A stretch of 35,247 nt of DNA, from NCBI GenBank assembly GCA_019894765.1, contig JAGXNT010000023.1, positions 1 through 35,247 of the forward strand, read 5' to 3'. Below the pieces are notes generated by a model that was given only the letters and a program-made list of their open reading frames with translations, ran no database searches and was not told the DNA's origin. This DNA is from Candidatus Heimdallarchaeota archaeon. Lineage in GTDB: Archaea; Asgardarchaeota; Heimdallarchaeia; JABLTI01. Of this stretch, positions 33,837 through 35,247 are shown in pieces (the stretch's first letter is position 1; each line of letters begins with the position of its first letter). A program made the position numbers and the translations under genes.

Positions 33837-33965
33837 GGATATTGCTATTGAGGCGCAATATCCAGGCTTTGGTTTACTCGTTGTTTAAACAAGTTTCTTG
33901 CTTCCTTGAGTTTCTATGGAAACTTCTCCACAAGCACTTCCTGCTAAACCCAGCGATGGATTTGG
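33837..33965 (-). mobile_element. Probable IS200/IS605-type tnpB 3' remnant with end hairpin
   Basis: The minus strand between 33965 and 33885 reads PNPSLGLAGSACGEVSIETQ, then GSKKLV and a stop, resembling the loose C-terminal tails of TnpB proteins (AG...ACG...). About 20 bases later comes a perfect 9-bp hairpin, GGATATTGC (33837-33845) with GCAATATCC (33855-33863), where the right end and guide-RNA scaffold of such elements would lie. There is no catalytic part, so this is a dead scrap if the call is right. Confidence 0.4.
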
Positions 33966-33991
33966 ATATTAAATAAATAATGAATTAACTT

Positions 33992-34915
33992 TCACGTGTT
34001 AATCGTTCTTTTTTTTCTAACCAACAAGATAACAATTGCTGAGGGAAGGAGAATACTTGGAATTAAAAAGTATAGATACGGTAATTTTGAAAAATAGTTG
34101 TTATAGGAACCCAAACTCAAACTTGGTAAATTATAGTTCTTGGTTTCGTATTGATAATCCAGAGAGATTTCAATTGATTTCCCATTAATTGTTCCTTCAC
34201 ACCATCCTCTTATCCTTAATCCCTTACAAAGACCTGTTGTTTTATCGAAAGCAATTTGGAATTGATTACCAAAAGAAACTTTGGCAGATAGACCAGCAGT
34301 GAATCCATAGATGAATCCATTAGAACTATCGATTTCTCCACCGACCCAAGATTCAAAGGACACCTCTTCCTCATTATTAACATAATTGGTATTATTCTCA
34401 AGAGAGTAACCAGGCATAGCATATGGAGTAAGTGTTGTGGTAATATAGGTATCAAGGCTGGCAAAAAAACTCCAGGAAGTACCTGTTGGGATAAGATAAG
34501 GGTACAAGAAAAAATAGTACCCAGAATCGAAGCTTTCGTAAGCCCAATTATCAGCTAAATTATAACCAAAGTAAGTAGTTAAAAACAGGAATTGTCTGAT
34601 TTTCATTTTGAACTGATCAGCAGTATACCCAAATAACCGGGAATCTTTCTTAATAGTAAATTCACCATTCATACCTTCTCCAACAAAATTAGCAAGAACA
34701 GAGATTTTGGTCCCTTCAAAATAAGAGTTTGGACCAAAAGCGAATTTTTTCGTTTCAACACTATTCTCCCCAACAGTTACAGTAATTCTTGAACGAATGA
34801 TTCTGTATTCAAATGAATCACCGACAGTAATAGAAGAAACAACAGCAGAATTAGTTAAAGAAAATAGAAGAAACACAATGCCAATGAGAAGAACCGTTTT
34901 GATTTGTCTGTGCAG
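33992..34915 (-). CDS. Surface protein with signal peptide and C-terminal membrane anchor, possible CTG start
   Basis: The ectodomain is beta-rich and unrecognised. It ends in KNYNLPSLSLGSYNNYF, then a membrane helix (LYFLIPSILLPSAIVILLV) and the tail RKKRTINT. The conventional start (GTG, 34876) would give a signal peptide without its positive N-terminus. Extending to CTG at 34915 gives MHRQIKTVLLIGIVFLLFS, a proper signal peptide, with AAGGA 6 bases upstream; no ATG, GTG or TTG lies between. The layout and the KNYNLP motif match the protein at 6182-7060, so they are probably paralogues. Confidence 0.6.
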   Translation of the reverse strand: MHRQIKTVLLIGIVFLLFSLTNSAVVSSITVGDSFEYRIIRSRITVTVGENSVETKKFAFGPNSYFEGTKISVLANFVGEGMNGEFTIKKDSRLFGYTADQFKMKIRQFLFLTTYFGYNLADNWAYESFDSGYYFFLYPYLIPTGTSWSFFASLDTYITTTLTPYAMPGYSLENNTNYVNNEEEVSFESWVGGEIDSSNGFIYGFTAGLSAKVSFGNQFQIAFDKTTGLCKGLRIRGWCEGTINGKSIEISLDYQYETKNYNLPSLSLGSYNNYFSKLPYLYFLIPSILLPSAIVILLVRKKRTINT

Positions 34916-35043
34916 TGAGAATCCTTTCCTTAACTATGATCATTTAAGAAGGTAATAAGTAAGGGAAAAATATAACTGTTATTATCAAAGGCAGTTGTGA
35001 GAAAATTCCTTTCAAAAAGCAAGAAATGAAAGGATAATTGTTC

Positions 35044-35247
35044 TTACTCTTTCAATTTATTCTGATTAAATCCATTACCGGGTCCTTTATATCGAGGATA
35101 TTTCTTTTTGTTTAAAGTTGCTTCTTTAAATTGGATAGCGTCTTCTGGACAGAGATTATAGCACCTTAAACAGATATTACAGTCATCGCCCCAAATAAAT
35201 TCTTCATTCTCAAATCGAATATTGTTTGTTGGGCAAAATTCAACACA
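35044..35247 (-). CDS. Ferredoxin-domain protein, C-terminal part only (EFR1-like)
   Basis: The window's right edge cuts the gene; only the last 67 codons are present. They read CVEFCPTNNIRF, then DDCNICLRCYNLCPEDAIQF, the second half of a 2[4Fe-4S] ferredoxin, followed by a basic tail ending NQNKLKE. The RCYNLCP spacing is common in EFR1 proteins, where a flavodoxin domain precedes the ferredoxin, but that part lies outside the window. Confidence 0.7.
   Translation of the reverse strand, partial: CVEFCPTNNIRFENEEFIWGDDCNICLRCYNLCPEDAIQFKEATLNKKKYPRYKGPGNGFNQNKLKE

Noticed and set aside
33880..33892. Palindrome TTGTTTAAACAA as an operator
   Set aside because: It overlaps the stop of the TnpB-like tail and has no gene start nearby; AT-rich palindromes are common here by chance.

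Overview
The window is a strongly AT-rich, densely coded piece of an archaeal chromosome. Archaeal markers are an Alba chromatin protein started by TTG behind a perfect Shine-Dalgarno site, archaeal TATA boxes, a HypE maturase, a cyclic 2,3-diphosphoglycerate synthetase homologue, many zinc-ribbon proteins, and surface proteins built as signal peptide, ectodomain, C-terminal membrane helix and short basic tail. Together with a heliorhodopsin, a decayed Rab-like GTPase domain and a secreted caspase-like protease, this suggests an Asgard (Promethearchaeota) archaeon, perhaps a Heimdallarchaeia-type lineage from a sunlit, at least microoxic habitat. That placement is inference.

Region 1 (about 1-10.4 kb) is the most striking part. 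After a truncated DUF362 protein and an E2-acyltransferase-like protein lacking its catalytic motif come a class II photolyase and, divergent from it, a heliorhodopsin. They are followed by a thioredoxin-fold protein, an alpha/beta hydrolase, a membrane-anchored surface protein, a STAY-GREEN (Mg-dechelatase) homologue, a CopZ-N-like Fe-S/zinc protein, a Rieske mononuclear-iron oxygenase and a DUF1295 membrane reductase-like protein. Hydrolase, Mg-dechelatase, Rieske oxygenase and reductase are the enzyme types used in chlorophyll breakdown. Finding them beside light-sensing and photorepair genes in an archaeon suggests an undescribed light/tetrapyrrole island.

Region 2 (10.4-28 kb) is mostly housekeeping: zinc-ribbon proteins, a PfkB kinase, an M28-type peptidase, an alkaline-phosphatase-superfamily hydrolase, Alba, a CBS protein, HypE, a parvulin, a ferredoxin, a solitary OppD-type ATPase, the cyclic-DPG synthetase homologue, a degenerate small-GTPase-like protein, a YjeF_N protein, an Lrp-like regulator in an apparent operon with a secreted protein, and a secreted caspase-like protease.

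Region 3 (28-34 kb) is a rearranged accessory zone. It holds an intact tRNA-Arg(GCG), a mutated full-length copy, a 3'-half fragment and a more decayed 3' remnant, all on the minus strand. It also has a NosD-like beta-helix gene and a frameshifted copy of that gene's start, a likely TnpB 3' remnant with its hairpin, a frameshifted ATC-hydrolase-like gene, and a cysE-cysK operon whose CysE carries an extra N-terminal zinc ribbon. The window ends with a second tail-anchored surface protein and the C-terminus of a ferredoxin-domain protein cut by the edge.
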